Assembly: GCA_930633495.1 (NCBI GenBank)
Contig: CAKNFJ010000001.1
Span: 4,797,001 to 4,861,000 of the forward strand
Direction of reading: 5' to 3'
Length of the DNA stretch: 64,000 nucleotides
Origin: Hyphomicrobiales bacterium
GTDB lineage: Bacteria > Pseudomonadota > Alphaproteobacteria > Rhizobiales > Beijerinckiaceae
Shown here: positions 1 through 9,381 of the stretch, one piece after another
Layout: each line of letters starts with the position of its first letter
How positions within the stretch are numbered: the first letter of the stretch is position 1
Made by a program: the position numbers and the translations under genes
The notes under the pieces: generated by a model
The model's database searches: none
The model's input: the letters and a program-made list of their open reading frames with translations, nothing else
What the model was told of the DNA's origin: nothing

Positions 1-919
1 CTTCGAGCGGCGTGTTGGCGACAAGATCGGAAACGGCGCTGACGATACGCATCTCCATCTTGGTTTCCGTCATCAACGCAGCGCCTTCGGCGATCTTCTT
101 CACGCGCTGGACGAGTTCCAGCATGCCGCGCAGGTCGCGGGCGCGGATCGAATAGCGGACGCGCGCATGGGCCTGGACGACGTTGGGCGCGATGCCGCCG
201 GTGTCGAGCAGCGCGTAATGGACGCGTGCGTCGGAGGGCATGTGCTCGCGCATGTAGTTCACGCCGACATTCATCAGCTCGACGGCGTCGAGCGCCGAAC
301 GGCCGAGATGGGGCGCGGCGGCGGCATGCGAGGCGCGGCCGGTGAAGACGAAATCGGCGCGGGTGTTGGCCAAGGCGAGGGCCGGAGCGACCTCCCAGAA
401 GCTCGACGGGTGCCACGAGATGGCGACATCGGCATCGTCGAAGGCCCCTGCGCGGACCATGAAGGCCTTGGCGGCGCCGCCTTCCTCGGCCGGGCAGCCG
501 TAATAGCGCACGCGGCCGGGAATCTTGTTCTCGGCGAGCCAGTCCTTCATCGCCACCGCAGCGAGCATGGCAGCGGAGCCGAGCAGGTTATGGCCGCAGC
601 CATGGCCGTGGCCGCCGGCCTCGATCTCCTTGTGCTCGGAAGCGCCGGCTTCCTGCGACAGGCCGGGCAGGGCGTCGTATTCGCCGAGGAAGGCGATGAC
701 CGGGCCGCCTTCGCCGGCCTCGCCGATCACGGCGGTCGGGATGTCGGCGACGTTCTCGGTGATCTTGAAGCCCTGATGCTTCAATTCGGCGATATGCTCG
801 GCGACCGAGCGCTTCTCGGTGTAGCACACCTCCGGCATGCCCCAGACCCGGTCGGAGAGCGCGATCAGGCGCTCCTTGTTCGCATCGACATGCCGCCAGA
901 GATCGTTTCGATTGTCCAT
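1..919 (-). CDS. M20 family amidohydrolase, AbgB-like (partial, C-terminus outside window)
   Basis: The protein begins at an ATG at 919 and reads through the left window edge, so about 306 N-terminal residues are visible. The metal-binding motif GHGHGCGHN lies near residues 101-108, and a metal-ligand EE pair follows (PAEEGG). This pattern is that of M20 peptidase-like amidohydrolases, closest in feel to the aminobenzoyl-glutamate hydrolase B subunit (AbgB). Such cytoplasmic zinc enzymes cleave amide bonds of N-acyl amino acids. No AbgA partner is visible. The true substrate is not determined by sequence. The 165 bases between this start and cueR hold nothing recognisable. Confidence 0.82.
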   Translation of the reverse strand, partial: MDNRNDLWRHVDANKERLIALSDRVWGMPEVCYTEKRSVAEHIAELKHQGFKITENVADIPTAVIGEAGEGGPVIAFLGEYDALPGLSQEAGASEHKEIEAGGHGHGCGHNLLGSAAMLAAVAMKDWLAENKIPGRVRYYGCPAEEGGAAKAFMVRAGAFDDADVAISWHPSSFWEVAPALALANTRADFVFTGRASHAAAAPHLGRSALDAVELMNVGVNYMREHMPSDARVHYALLDTGGIAPNVVQAHARVRYSIRARDLRGMLELVQRVKKIAEGAALMTETKMEMRIVSAVSDLVANTPLE

Positions 920-1085
920 TGTCGTTCCGCCTGGGGAACGCGCGGGCGCTCCCCTTCTTTCGTTGAGAGGCGGATTCCCCGACGGGGCCGATGCAGCCGG
1001 GCCGGACCCGCCTCTGGTGGGCAGCGGCATATGAGCAAGGCCACGCTGCCGCGTCCAGAGATTCAGCGCATGGCGGAACAGCGTC

Positions 1086-1496
1086 TCAGGCTTTGGCCTG
1101 CACCGGCGACGTGGCGGCGAAGTCGGCCAGGATCGGGCAATCGGGCCGATGGTCGCCATGGCAATGCGTCGCGAGGTGCCGCAGCGTGTCGGCCATGGCC
1201 TTGAGCTCGGCCGCCTTTTCCTCGAGCTCGCGCACATGCGCCATGGCGAGGTTCTTCACATCGGCGCTGGCCCGGCTCTTGTCGCGCCAGAGGGCGAGCA
1301 GTTCGCGCGTCTCTTCCAGCGAGAAGCCGAGGTCGCGCGAGCGGCGCACGAAGCGCAGCGTATGCACATCGTCATCGGCATAGACCCGGTATTGCGCGGC
1401 GGTACGGGCCGGCGGGGTGATTAGGCCGATGCTCTCGTAATAGCGGATCATCTTGGCGCTGACGCCGGAGCGGGTTGCGGCTTCGCCGATATTCAT
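1086..1496 (-). CDS. cueR: CueR, Cu(I)-responsive MerR-family transcriptional regulator
   Basis: This is a 136-residue MerR-family activator with an N-terminal winged helix-turn-helix (residues about 1-70) and a dimerisation helix. The C-terminal metal loop has Cys112 and Cys120 in a C-x7-C arrangement ending in CPIL, the copper-binding loop of CueR. It should sense cytoplasmic Cu(I) and remodel a 19-bp-spaced promoter. The gene starts 1 base after the copA stop, so it is translated from the same transcript and forms a feedback loop with copA. The matching operator is upstream of copA, not directly before cueR. Confidence 0.93.
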   Translation of the reverse strand: MNIGEAATRSGVSAKMIRYYESIGLITPPARTAAQYRVYADDDVHTLRFVRRSRDLGFSLEETRELLALWRDKSRASADVKNLAMAHVRELEEKAAELKAMADTLRHLATHCHGDHRPDCPILADFAATSPVQAKA

Positions 1497-1497
1497 C

Positions 1498-4002
1498 TCA
1501 GGCCTCCTGTCCGTGCGAAGCCGGAACCTGAAAGCGCTTCAAGCGCAGCGCATTGCTGACGACGCTGACGCTGGAGAGCGCCATGGCGAGCCCGGCGAAG
1601 ACCGGCGAGAGCAGGATGCCGAAGGCCGGATAGAGCACGCCGGCCGCGACCGGGATCAGCAGGGCATTGTAGCCGAAGGCCCAGGCCAGATTCTGGCGGA
1701 TATTGGCGATCACTGCCTGCGACAGGGCGATCGCACGGGGCACGCCCATCACATCGCCCGACATCAGCACGACATCGGCGCTTTCGATCGCGATATCCGT
1801 GCCGGTGCCGATGGCGATGCCGACATCGGCCTGGGCCAGCGCCGGCGCGTCGTTGATGCCGTCGCCGACGAAGGCGACCTTGGCGCCGCGGCTCTGCAGC
1901 CGCTTCACCACCTCGGCCTTGTCCGTCGGCAGCACCTCGGCCCAGACCTCGTCGATGCCGAGGCCGCGCGCGACCGCTTCCGCCGTGCGCCGGTCGTCGC
2001 CGGTCACCATCGCGACCTTGAGGCCGAGCCTGTGCAGGGCGGCGATGGCGGCGGGCGTGGTCTCCTTCACCGCGTCGGCGACGGCGATGATCGCGGCGAT
2101 CCTGCCGTCGATCGCGGCATAGAGCGGCGTCTTGCCGGCCTCCGCCAGCGCCTTGGCACTGGCGGTGAAGGGCGCGATGTCGAGCTTGGCGTCTTCCATC
2201 AGGCGGTGGCCGCCGATCGCGACCTTGCGGCCCTCGACCGTCGCGGTGACGCCGCGTCCGGGATCGCTGGTGAAATCGGCCGGCTCGGCGAGGACAAGCC
2301 TGCGCGCCTTGGCGGCCGCGACCAGCGCCTGCGCCAGCGGATGCTCCGAACGGTTCTCGGCTGATCCCACGAGGCGCAGCACTTCGTCAGCGCTGAAGCC
2401 GGCGGCTGGCTGGATATCGGTGAGTTCGGGCTTGCCCCTGGTCAGCGTGCCCGTCTTGTCGAGCGCAACGATCTGGACGTCCCTGAGCGCCTGCAAGGCG
2501 TCGCCCTGCCGGAACAGGATGCCGAGCTCGGCGCCGCGGCCCGTGCCGACCATGATCGAGGTTGGCGTCGCCAGTCCCATGGCGCAGGGGCAGGCGATGA
2601 TCAGCAGCGCCACGGCGTTGACCAGCGCATGCGACAGGGCCGGGCTCGGGCCGAAGCTCAGCCACACGGCGAAGGTCAGCAGCGCCAGCCCGATCACGAC
2701 CGGCACGAACCAGAGCGTGACGCGGTCGACCAGCGCCTGGATCGGCAGCTTGGCGCCCTGCGCGGCCTGAACGGTCCGCACGATCTGGGCGAGCAGCGTG
2801 TCGGAGCCGACCTTTCGCGCGGTGAAGCGCAGCGCGCCGGATCCATTGACGGTGCCGCCGGTGACGGTGCTGCCGGCTTCCTTGCGGATGGGCGCGGGCT
2901 CGCCGGTGATCATCGATTCATCGACGAAGGAGGTGCCGTCCGTGACCTCGCCATCGACCGGGACGCGCTCGCCCGGCCTGAGGATGACGATGTCGCCGGG
3001 GCGGACGCTGTCGACCGCGACGTCGCTTTCAGCGCCGTCGCGCAGCGCGCGGGCGGTCTTGGGCTGGAGCGCGATCAGGCTGCGGATGGCGGCGCCGGTC
3101 CGGCCCTTGGCGCGGGTCTCGAACCAGCGGCCGAGCAGGATCAGCGTGACGATCACGGCGCCAGATTCGAAATAGGTGCCCTCGGTGCCCGCCGGCAGCA
3201 GGTCCGGCAGGAAGGTCGCGACGCTCGAATAGAGATAGGCCGCGCCGGTGCCGAGCATGACGAGCGAGTTCATGTCGGGCGCCAGCCTCAGCAGCGCCGG
3301 GAAGCCCTTGCGCAGGAAGACGAGGCCCGGCCCGAACTGGACGATGCTCGCCAGCGCGAAGGAGAAGACGCGCACATTCCACTCGCCGAAGGTGCCGGCG
3401 AGCCAATGGTGCAGGGCAGGGACCATATGACTGCCCATCTCGACGACGAGCAGTGGCACCGTCAGCAGACCGGCGAGGAGGACCGAGCGCAGCAGCTTGC
3501 CCTGTTCCTCGTCCTTGGCGGCCTGCTGGCGCGCGCTGGCGTCGCCATCGGCCACGGCGACCGGGCTCGCCTCATAGCCGGCGCCGGCCACGGCCTTGAC
3601 GAGCGCGGGGACGATCTCGTTCCCGGCGAGCGTCTTCACGCTGGCGCGCTCGGTCGCGAGGTTCACGGTGGCCTCGACCACGCCCGGCACGGCGCGCAGG
3701 GCCTTCTCGACATGGCCGACGCAGGAGGCGCAGGTCATGCCCGAAACCGAAAGCTCGATCGTGTTCCCGACCGGGGTGTAGCCGCTCTGGCGGACCGCCG
3801 CCTCGATCTGTCCGAGATCGGTGCCGCCCTTGGCGAAGCTGACGTGAGCCCGCTCGGTCGCGAGATTGACCGCGACCGCATCGACGCCCGGAACGGCCTT
3901 GATAGCACGCTCGACATGGGCGACGCAGCTCGCGCAGGTCATGCCCTCGACGCCCAGATCGAGGGTTTCGAGGTCGTTCCTGCTCCTGTCGATGACCGTC
4001 AT
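1498..4002 (-). CDS. copA: CopA, Cu(I)-translocating P1B-type ATPase
   Basis: This 834-residue inner-membrane pump exports Cu(I). Two N-terminal HMA domains each carry GMTCASC (CxxC at residues 23-26 and 91-94). They are followed by transmembrane helices, the CPC ion-path motif in IACPCAMG, the phosphorylation motif DKTGT, the SEHP motif and the hinge [10 protein letters not shown]. The start is set at 4002 because an AAGGAG ribosome site precedes it and the longer reading frame would begin upstream of the predicted promoter. It forms an operon with cueR. Length and all catalytic motifs are normal for CopA. Confidence 0.95.
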   Translation of the reverse strand: MTVIDRSRNDLETLDLGVEGMTCASCVAHVERAIKAVPGVDAVAVNLATERAHVSFAKGGTDLGQIEAAVRQSGYTPVGNTIELSVSGMTCASCVGHVEKALRAVPGVVEATVNLATERASVKTLAGNEIVPALVKAVAGAGYEASPVAVADGDASARQQAAKDEEQGKLLRSVLLAGLLTVPLLVVEMGSHMVPALHHWLAGTFGEWNVRVFSFALASIVQFGPGLVFLRKGFPALLRLAPDMNSLVMLGTGAAYLYSSVATFLPDLLPAGTEGTYFESGAVIVTLILLGRWFETRAKGRTGAAIRSLIALQPKTARALRDGAESDVAVDSVRPGDIVILRPGERVPVDGEVTDGTSFVDESMITGEPAPIRKEAGSTVTGGTVNGSGALRFTARKVGSDTLLAQIVRTVQAAQGAKLPIQALVDRVTLWFVPVVIGLALLTFAVWLSFGPSPALSHALVNAVALLIIACPCAMGLATPTSIMVGTGRGAELGILFRQGDALQALRDVQIVALDKTGTLTRGKPELTDIQPAAGFSADEVLRLVGSAENRSEHPLAQALVAAAKARRLVLAEPADFTSDPGRGVTATVEGRKVAIGGHRLMEDAKLDIAPFTASAKALAEAGKTPLYAAIDGRIAAIIAVADAVKETTPAAIAALHRLGLKVAMVTGDDRRTAEAVARGLGIDEVWAEVLPTDKAEVVKRLQSRGAKVAFVGDGINDAPALAQADVGIAIGTGTDIAIESADVVLMSGDVMGVPRAIALSQAVIANIRQNLAWAFGYNALLIPVAAGVLYPAFGILLSPVFAGLAMALSSVSVVSNALRLKRFQVPASHGQEA

Positions 4003-4030
4003 CGCCGTCTCCTTCATGGTGATGACAAGC

Positions 4031-4061
4031 GATATAGGGCTTCCCATGATGGGAAGGTCAA
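4031..4061 (-). promoter_or_regulatory. CueR-type promoter/operator of copA-cueR
   Basis: On the minus strand a -35 box TTGACC (4061-4056) and a -10 box TATATC (4036-4031) are separated by exactly 19 bases. The spacer contains most of a perfect 17-base palindrome CTTCCCATGATGGGAAG (4040-4056). An over-long 19-base spacer with central dyad is the hallmark of promoters that MerR-family activators such as CueR untwist. The copA start codon lies 28 bases downstream of the -10 box. Confidence 0.88.
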
Positions 4062-4074
4062 GGGGTGGTTTAGC

Positions 4075-4168
4075 CGTCATGCTCGGGCTTGACCCGAGCA
4101 TCTCGGAAACCAGTGCCTTCTTGTCATGAGATTCTCGGGACTGCGCTTCGCTTCGCCCGAGAATGACG
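4075..4168. repeat. Intergenic palindromic repeat, copy 1
   Basis: The element starts CGTCATGCTCGGG and ends CGAGAATGACG, with internal inverted repeats (GCTCGGG-N-CCCGAGC and ATTCTCGGG with CCCGAGAAT). It lies just past the 3' end of modC, between modC and the copA promoter. Similar elements occur at about 6915-7024, 19362-19456 and 23181-23276. They look like REP-type intergenic mosaic elements. Confidence 0.75.
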
Positions 4169-4187
4169 CCCTGTCAGATCGCCCGGT

Positions 4188-5282
4188 TCAGGGCATCTCG
4201 ACCGAGACGCTCTTGATCACCGCATGCACCGGTTTGCCTGGGACCAGCCCCAGCAGGGCGACGGATTTCGCCGTCAGGCGCGCCGCCAGCTTCGCTTCCC
4301 CGCAAGCGATGAGCAGATGCACGGTGCTGCCGCCGGCGCCGCTGCGCTCGCCAATCTCCGACACCGTTCCCGACAGCACGTTGAGCGCGCTGATCTCCGC
4401 CGGCTGGCCGAGGCTGAGCATGACGTCGCTCGCGAGGATGCGGACCTTGATCTTCTCGCCTCGGCGCCGCGCGCCGCGCGCGATCGTCAACGGCCCGGCC
4501 GGCGTCGTAAGCCGCGCCAGCCCGAAGGCTTCCTCGAAGCCGGAAACCTCGGCGGCCAGCAGCGTGCTCGCTTCCGGCGCGCCCGGCCGTGCCGCCAGAT
4601 CGGGCCGGGATAGGATGTCGGCGGTCGGGCCGCAGGCCGCGACGCGCCCGCCCTCGATCATCGCGACCGTGGTGGCGAGGCGCGCGACCTCCGCCAACGC
4701 ATGCGAGACATAGACGATGGGGATGCCGACCTCGTCGCGCAGGCGCTCGATATGCGGCAGGATCTCGGCCTTGCGGGCTTCGTCGAGCGCCGCTAGCGGC
4801 TCGTCCATCAGCAGCAGGCGCGGCTGCGCCAGCAGAGCCCGGCCGATGGCGACGCGCTGCTTCTCGCCGCCGGACAGCGCGCCCGGGCGGCGGCGCAGCA
4901 GATGGCCGATGCCGAGCAATTCCAGCACCTTGTCGAGCTCGGCCGGCTTGCGCTGGGCGCGCGGCACGAACCAGTGCCCGAACAGCAGATTCTGCCGCAC
5001 GGTGAGATGTGGAAAGAGCCGTGCCTCCTGAAAGACATAGCCGATGCGCCGCCGGTGCTTCGGCAGGAAGACGCCACGCCCGGTATCGACCAGCGTCTCG
5101 CCATCGACGCGGACATGACCGGAATCGGGGCGGATCAGCCCGCCGATGACATTGACCAGCGAGGTCTTGCCCGAGCCCGAGCTGCCGAACAGGGCGGTCA
5201 GGCGTCCGTCCGAGGTGAAGCTCGAATCGAGCGTGAAGTCGCCGAGCCTGTGGCGGACGGCGATGTCGAGGACGTGGGTCAT
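4188..5282 (-). CDS. modC: ModC, molybdate ABC transporter ATP-binding protein
   Basis: This is a 364-residue ATPase that powers molybdate import. The Walker A motif is GSSGSGKTS, the ABC signature LSGGEKQR and the Walker B motif LLLMDEP. The C-terminal third (from about residue 285) fits the Mop/TOBE molybdate-binding domain expected of ModC. The ATG at 5282 overlaps the modB stop (ATGA), so translation is coupled. A longer open frame to 5507 is only read-through inside modB. The length matches the family. Confidence 0.95.
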   Translation of the reverse strand: MTHVLDIAVRHRLGDFTLDSSFTSDGRLTALFGSSGSGKTSLVNVIGGLIRPDSGHVRVDGETLVDTGRGVFLPKHRRRIGYVFQEARLFPHLTVRQNLLFGHWFVPRAQRKPAELDKVLELLGIGHLLRRRPGALSGGEKQRVAIGRALLAQPRLLLMDEPLAALDEARKAEILPHIERLRDEVGIPIVYVSHALAEVARLATTVAMIEGGRVAACGPTADILSRPDLAARPGAPEASTLLAAEVSGFEEAFGLARLTTPAGPLTIARGARRRGEKIKVRILASDVMLSLGQPAEISALNVLSGTVSEIGERSGAGGSTVHLLIACGEAKLAARLTAKSVALLGLVPGKPVHAVIKSVSVEMP

Positions 5283-5983
5283 TCGACGGCGATCCGGCGG
5301 CCGACGATGCGGGCCATCAGCTCGGAGAGAAAGAGCGCCGCGACCGAAATCACGATCGAGATCAGCGTCAGCCGCATCGCGCCGGCATCGCCGCCGGGGA
5401 CCTGCGTGAAGGTGTAGATCGCCGAAGGCAGCGTCTGCGTCTCGCCGGGGATGTTGGAGACGAAGGTGATCGTCGCGCCGAACTCGCCCATCGCCTTGGC
5501 GAAGCACAGGATCATGCCGGCGATGATGCCGGGCAAAGCGAGCGGCAAGGTCACCGTCAGGAAGACCCAGATCGGACTCGCGCCCAGCGTGCCGGCGGCA
5601 GCTTCAAGCTTGCGATCGATTGCCTCGATCGAGAGGCGGATGGCGCGCACCATCAACGGGAAGCCCATCACCGCGCAGGCGAGCGCCGCGCCGGTCCAGC
5701 GGAACGAGAGCACGATCCCGAACCAGTCGTAGAGGAATTCTCCGATCGGCCCGCGCCGGCCGAAGCCGATCAACAGCAGATAGCCTGTCACCACCGGCGG
5801 CAGGATGAGCGGCATATGGACGATGGCGTCGAGCAGGGACTTGCCCCAGAAGCGCCCGCGCGCCAGCAGCAAGCCAACCGCGAGCCCCAGCGGAAGGCTC
5901 GCGATCATGGCGGTCGTCGCGACGATGAGGCTGAGCCTCACCGCCGTCCATTCTTCAGGCGATAGCGATAGCCAGTCGGTCAC
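5279..5983 (-). CDS. modB: ModB, molybdate ABC transporter permease
   Basis: This is a 234-residue inner-membrane permease with about five hydrophobic helices and the EAA-type loop near residues 125-145 (EAAAGTLGASP) that docks onto ModC. It starts with GTG overlapping the modA stop codon (GTGA), and its own stop overlaps the modC start, so modABC is a translationally coupled operon. Length and motif are typical of ModB. Confidence 0.94.
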   Translation of the reverse strand: MTDWLSLSPEEWTAVRLSLIVATTAMIASLPLGLAVGLLLARGRFWGKSLLDAIVHMPLILPPVVTGYLLLIGFGRRGPIGEFLYDWFGIVLSFRWTGAALACAVMGFPLMVRAIRLSIEAIDRKLEAAAGTLGASPIWVFLTVTLPLALPGIIAGMILCFAKAMGEFGATITFVSNIPGETQTLPSAIYTFTQVPGGDAGAMRLTLISIVISVAALFLSELMARIVGRRIAVE

Positions 5984-6783
5984 GAAGACGAGGTGGCCTT
6001 GTTCAGAACCGTGAAGCCCTGCTTCTCGAAGACGGGCTTGGCGGCGGGGCTGCGCAGATAGGTCAGGAAGGCCTGCGCGTCGGGATTGGCGGAATCCTTG
6101 GTGACGGCGACGGGATAGACGATCGGCGGATGCGAATCCTCGGGGAAGGTCGCGACGACCTTGACCTGCGGGTCGGCGGCGGCGTCGGTGGCGTAGACGA
6201 TGCCGAGCGGCGCCTCGCCGCGCGAGACCAAGAGCAATGCGGCGCGGACATTGTCGGCCTGCGCGATCTTGTCCTTCACCTTGTCCCAGGCGCCGAGCTT
6301 CTCCAGCGCGGCCTTGCCGTATTTGCCGGCCGGGACGGAATCGACATTGCCCATGGCGAGGCGGCCGGCACCGACGGCGCCCGCGACATCGGCGCCGGGC
6401 TTGAGGTCGAGCGTGGCGATCGAATCTTTGCCGGCGACCAGCACGATCCGGTTGGAAAGCAGGCTGACGCGGGTATCCGGCTTGATCAGGCCCTTGCCCG
6501 CCGCATAGTCCATCCAGTCGAGATCGGCCGAGACGAAAAGATCGGCCGGGGCGCCGTTCTCGAGCTGCTTCGCCAGGGTGTTGCTGGCGGCATATGAGAT
6601 CTTGGGCGCCGGCTTGCCGGTCTCCTTCACCCAGTTGGCGGCGGCCTCGTCCAGCGCATTCTTCATGCTGGCGGCGGCGAAGATGACAAGGTCCTTGGTC
6701 TGCGCCTGTGCGGCGTCAAAGGCAGGAGCGGAACTCACGGCAAGGGCCAGGCCCAGGCCCAGCAGGGTGCGACGCTTCAACAT
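5980..6783 (-). CDS. modA: ModA, periplasmic molybdate-binding protein
   Basis: This 267-residue substrate-binding protein belongs to the molybdate ABC importer. A cleavable signal peptide (residues about 1-27, with an RRTLLGLGLALA core and AQA cleavage site) is followed by a mature domain starting KDLVIFAAASMKNAL, the typical ModA beta strand and oxyanion-binding Ser region. It is the first gene of modABC. A ModE-like operator sits just upstream, so expression is probably repressed when molybdate is plentiful. No modE gene is in the window. Confidence 0.94.
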   Translation of the reverse strand: MLKRRTLLGLGLALAVSSAPAFDAAQAQTKDLVIFAAASMKNALDEAAANWVKETGKPAPKISYAASNTLAKQLENGAPADLFVSADLDWMDYAAGKGLIKPDTRVSLLSNRIVLVAGKDSIATLDLKPGADVAGAVGAGRLAMGNVDSVPAGKYGKAALEKLGAWDKVKDKIAQADNVRAALLLVSRGEAPLGIVYATDAAADPQVKVVATFPEDSHPPIVYPVAVTKDSANPDAQAFLTYLRSPAAKPVFEKQGFTVLNKATSSS

Positions 6784-6804
6784 GCTGTTCCTCGGGTCGA
6801 GTTT

Positions 6805-6828
6805 CGTTGTATATCATCGGATATAACG
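6805..6828. promoter_or_regulatory. ModE-like operator upstream of modABC
   Basis: Two near-perfect inverted half-sites, CGTTGTAT (6805-6812) and ATATAACG (6821-6828, reverse complement CGTTATAT), are separated by 8 bases. They differ at one position. This resembles the known ModE box of enteric and alphaproteobacterial mod operons. The site ends 22 bases before the modA start codon, consistent with repression of transcription initiation. Confidence 0.72.
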
Positions 6829-6914
6829 ATGGTTGCCGCGCGCCCGGATGTGAGTCAAGCTGCGCCGTAGCCGGGCGATTTCGGTGGGTTGAAATCTCGC
6901 TCGATCCCAAAACG

Positions 6915-7024
6915 CCGTCATTCTTGCTCGGGCGGAGCGTAGCGCAGACCCGAGAATCTCTGGCAGGATAGGGCACCGGAGCCATTTCCGGCACGAGCTG
7001 CTCGGGTCAAGCCCGAGCATGGCG
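6915..7024. repeat. Intergenic palindromic repeat, copy 2
   Basis: This begins CCGTCATTCT, contains a CTCGGG...CCCGAGAAT inverted pair and a second hairpin GCTCGGGTCAAGCCCGAGC (about 6999-7018). It lies in the gap between modA and the 3' end of the cupin gene and is composed of the same modules as copy 1, in rearranged order. Confidence 0.7.
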
Positions 7025-7046
7025 CGGGTATTTTCCCCGTTCCCGC

Positions 7047-7565
7047 TCACCCATGCGGATGCTTGTGGATCGGGTCGACCCAGTAGACCTCCTCCGGCTG
7101 CTCGACCGGGTCGACATCGGTGATGTTGACCACCACCGCCTCGTTGTCGGAGCGCACCAGCACGCATTGCAGCGGCTCGTCCGGGCTCGCATTGATCTCC
7201 TGATGCGGCACGAAGGGCGGGACATAGATGAAGTCGCCCGGCCCGGCCTCGGCGACGAATTCCAGCCTCTCGCCCCAGCGCATCCGCGCCTTGCCGCTCA
7301 CCACATAGATCACGCTTTCGAGCTCGCCATGATGGTGCACGCCGGTCTTGGCATTGGGCTGGATCGCGACCGTGCCGGCCCAGATCTTCTGCGCGCCGAC
7401 GCGGGCATGGTTGATCGCCGCCTGCCGGAACATGCCGGGCGTCTGCGCCGTGTTCGGATCGAGCCTGTCGCCCGAGATCACGCGGACGCCGTCATGCTTC
7501 CAGCGCGGCTCGCCGTCATGGGCGTGGTCGTGCGGATGGTCATGGTCATGCGAATGTTCGCTCAT
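7047..7565 (-). CDS. Cupin-domain protein with His-rich N-terminus
   Basis: This is a 172-residue cytoplasmic protein. The first 17 residues are a His/Asp-rich stretch that could bind metal. A single cupin barrel follows, with the metal-site motif GVHHHGELE near residues 75-83 and the second motif PGDFIYVPPFVPHQ. The specific reaction cannot be named, as this family includes dioxygenases, isomerases and sensors. It lies 34 bases downstream of sseA on the same strand and probably belongs to the alaX-sseA transcript, hinting at a role in thiol or sulfur metabolism (inference only). Confidence 0.8.
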   Translation of the reverse strand: MSEHSHDHDHPHDHAHDGEPRWKHDGVRVISGDRLDPNTAQTPGMFRQAAINHARVGAQKIWAGTVAIQPNAKTGVHHHGELESVIYVVSGKARMRWGERLEFVAEAGPGDFIYVPPFVPHQEINASPDEPLQCVLVRSDNEAVVVNITDVDPVEQPEEVYWVDPIHKHPHG

Positions 7566-7599
7566 GGCGTCCTCCTCGCTTGCGCAGGCGCAGGCTGTC

Positions 7600-8454
7600 T
7601 CAACCCTTCTTCGCCGGTCCGGTCGCGATCGGCCGGCCGCTCGCGCCCCATTCGGCCCAGGAACCGTCGTAAAGCGCGCGAGCCGGCTTGCCGATGCTCT
7701 CCAGCGCGGCCGCCAGGATCGCGGCGGTGACGCCGGAACCGCAGCTCGTAATCAACGGCTTGTCGAGATCGGCGCCGGCCTCGGCAAAGGCTGCCGCGAT
7801 CGCGGCAGGATCCTTGAGGCTGCCATCGGCGATCAGCGCCGTCGCCGGCACGTTGAGGGCGCCGGGCATATGGCCGGAACGGACGCCGGGGCGCGGCTCG
7901 GGCGCCTCGCCGCGGAAGCGGTCGGCCGGGCGGGCGTCCACGACCTGCGAGCCGCTGGCGAGCGCCTTGGCGACGTCGTCCGCATTGGCGACGGCGGAAT
8001 GGTCGAGGCGGGCGGTGAAGCTGCGCGCGGCGCGGGCGCGGGGCGGACCATATTCGATCGGCCGGCCTTCCCGCTCCCATTTCGGGAAGCCGCCCTCCAG
8101 GATGACGACGTCCTTCGCGCCGAAGGTGCGGAAGGTCCAGCGCACGCGCGGCGCCGAGAACAGGCCGAGCCCGTCATAGACGACGATGCGCATGCCGTCG
8201 CCGATGCCCATGGCGCCGGCGGCCGCCGCGAAAGCCTCCGGCCGCGGCAGCATATGCGGCAGGTCGGAGCCGGTATCCTTCACCGCGTCGATGTCGAAAT
8301 GCACGGCGCCGGGAATGCGCCGCTCGGCGAACTCGGCCAGCGGATCGCGGGCATGGGCCGGCAGATACCAGGAGCCGTCGACCACGATGATGTCAGGCGC
8401 ATTGAGGCGCTCGGCGAGCCAGTCGGTCGAAACGAAAACGTCTTCGCGGGCCAT
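7600..8454 (-). CDS. sseA: 3-mercaptopyruvate sulfurtransferase (two-domain rhodanese)
   Basis: This 284-residue protein has tandem rhodanese domains. The N-terminal domain is inactive and structural. The C-terminal domain carries the active-site loop CGSGVTAA with the persulfide Cys near residue 238. The CGSGV loop fits 3-mercaptopyruvate sulfurtransferase better than thiosulfate sulfurtransferase. It moves sulfur from 3-mercaptopyruvate to thiols or cyanide in cysteine catabolism. Start 8454 is preferred because AAGGA lies 7 bases upstream; an ATG at 8460 is too close. It sits between alaX and the cupin gene. Confidence 0.9.
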   Translation of the reverse strand: MAREDVFVSTDWLAERLNAPDIIVVDGSWYLPAHARDPLAEFAERRIPGAVHFDIDAVKDTGSDLPHMLPRPEAFAAAAGAMGIGDGMRIVVYDGLGLFSAPRVRWTFRTFGAKDVVILEGGFPKWEREGRPIEYGPPRARAARSFTARLDHSAVANADDVAKALASGSQVVDARPADRFRGEAPEPRPGVRSGHMPGALNVPATALIADGSLKDPAAIAAAFAEAGADLDKPLITSCGSGVTAAILAAALESIGKPARALYDGSWAEWGASGRPIATGPAKKG

Positions 8455-8493
8455 GGGCATGTCCTTGGGATAAAGTCTTGTTGAAAATCGATC

Positions 8494-9210
8494 TCAGGCC
8501 AGTGCGATCCGCACGCGCCGGTTCTGCTTGCCCTTCTTCTCGATGTCGGTCACGGCGACGAGGCCGATCTCCGCCGTGTTGCGCACATGGGTGCCGCCGC
8601 AGGGCTGCAGGTCGATATCTCCGATGGCGACGAGCCGGACGCGGCCGGAGCCGCGCGGCGGCTTCACCGACATCGTCTTGACGAGGCCCGGATTGGCGTC
8701 GAGCTCCTCGTCGGTGATCCAGCGCTCGGTCACATCGGCGTTGCGCGCGACCAGGGCCTGGAGCTTCTCGCTCACCTCGGCCTTGTCGAGGCCGCCTTCG
8801 GGAATGTCGAAATCGAGCCGCCCGTCGCCATCGCCGATCGAGCCGCCGGTGACGGGGAAGGCCAGCACGACGCTGAGCAGATGAAGCGCGGTGTGGATGC
8901 GCATCCGCTTGAAGCGGCGCTCCCAGTCGAGCACGGCGGTAACGGCTTCCCCGACGGCGGGCAGCGGCTGCCCCTCGGCGGGGACATGGATGACCCGGCT
9001 CTTGTCCTCTGGATCGTAGATCGTCGTACCGATCGCGATGAGGCTGCCGTCCGCCCGACGCAGATGCCCGACATCGCCAGGCTGGCCGCCACCGGTCGCA
9101 TAGAAGATCGTCCTGTCGAGAATGATGCCGCCCCGCTCGTTGACGGCCTCCACCGTCGCGGGCGTCTCCTTCAGATAGGCATCCTGGCGGAAGAGCAGTT
9201 CGGTCGGCAT
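8494..9210 (-). CDS. Alanyl-tRNA editing protein (AlaX family)
   Basis: This 238-residue stand-alone editing domain is related to the C-terminal editing module of AlaRS and ThrRS. It should hydrolyse misacylated Ser- or Gly-tRNA(Ala). The zinc-ligand motifs HTALH and CGGTHV (HxxxH and CxxxH) are both present. The start is placed at 9210 (MPTELLFRQD), the first residue that fits the family; the longer frame has no homologous look. It is the first gene of an alaX-sseA-cupin run on the minus strand and is divergent from the SDR gene. Confidence 0.9.
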   Translation of the reverse strand: MPTELLFRQDAYLKETPATVEAVNERGGIILDRTIFYATGGGQPGDVGHLRRADGSLIAIGTTIYDPEDKSRVIHVPAEGQPLPAVGEAVTAVLDWERRFKRMRIHTALHLLSVVLAFPVTGGSIGDGDGRLDFDIPEGGLDKAEVSEKLQALVARNADVTERWITDEELDANPGLVKTMSVKPPRGSGRVRLVAIGDIDLQPCGGTHVRNTAEIGLVAVTDIEKKGKQNRRVRIALA

Positions 9211-9381
9211 GGTCTCGTCGTCTCGCTGGCGGCGTCTGTGGCGCCCTCCCGGCGCAGACTGCACCGATTGCCGCGCCGGTGCCACCTCCTTGGCGGGATA
9301 ACGGGGATGAATCGGGCCGCATGCCTTCCGGCGTCGCGCTTCGATGTCTAGATGGCTGTTCCGAGCAATCCGGAGCCGCTG

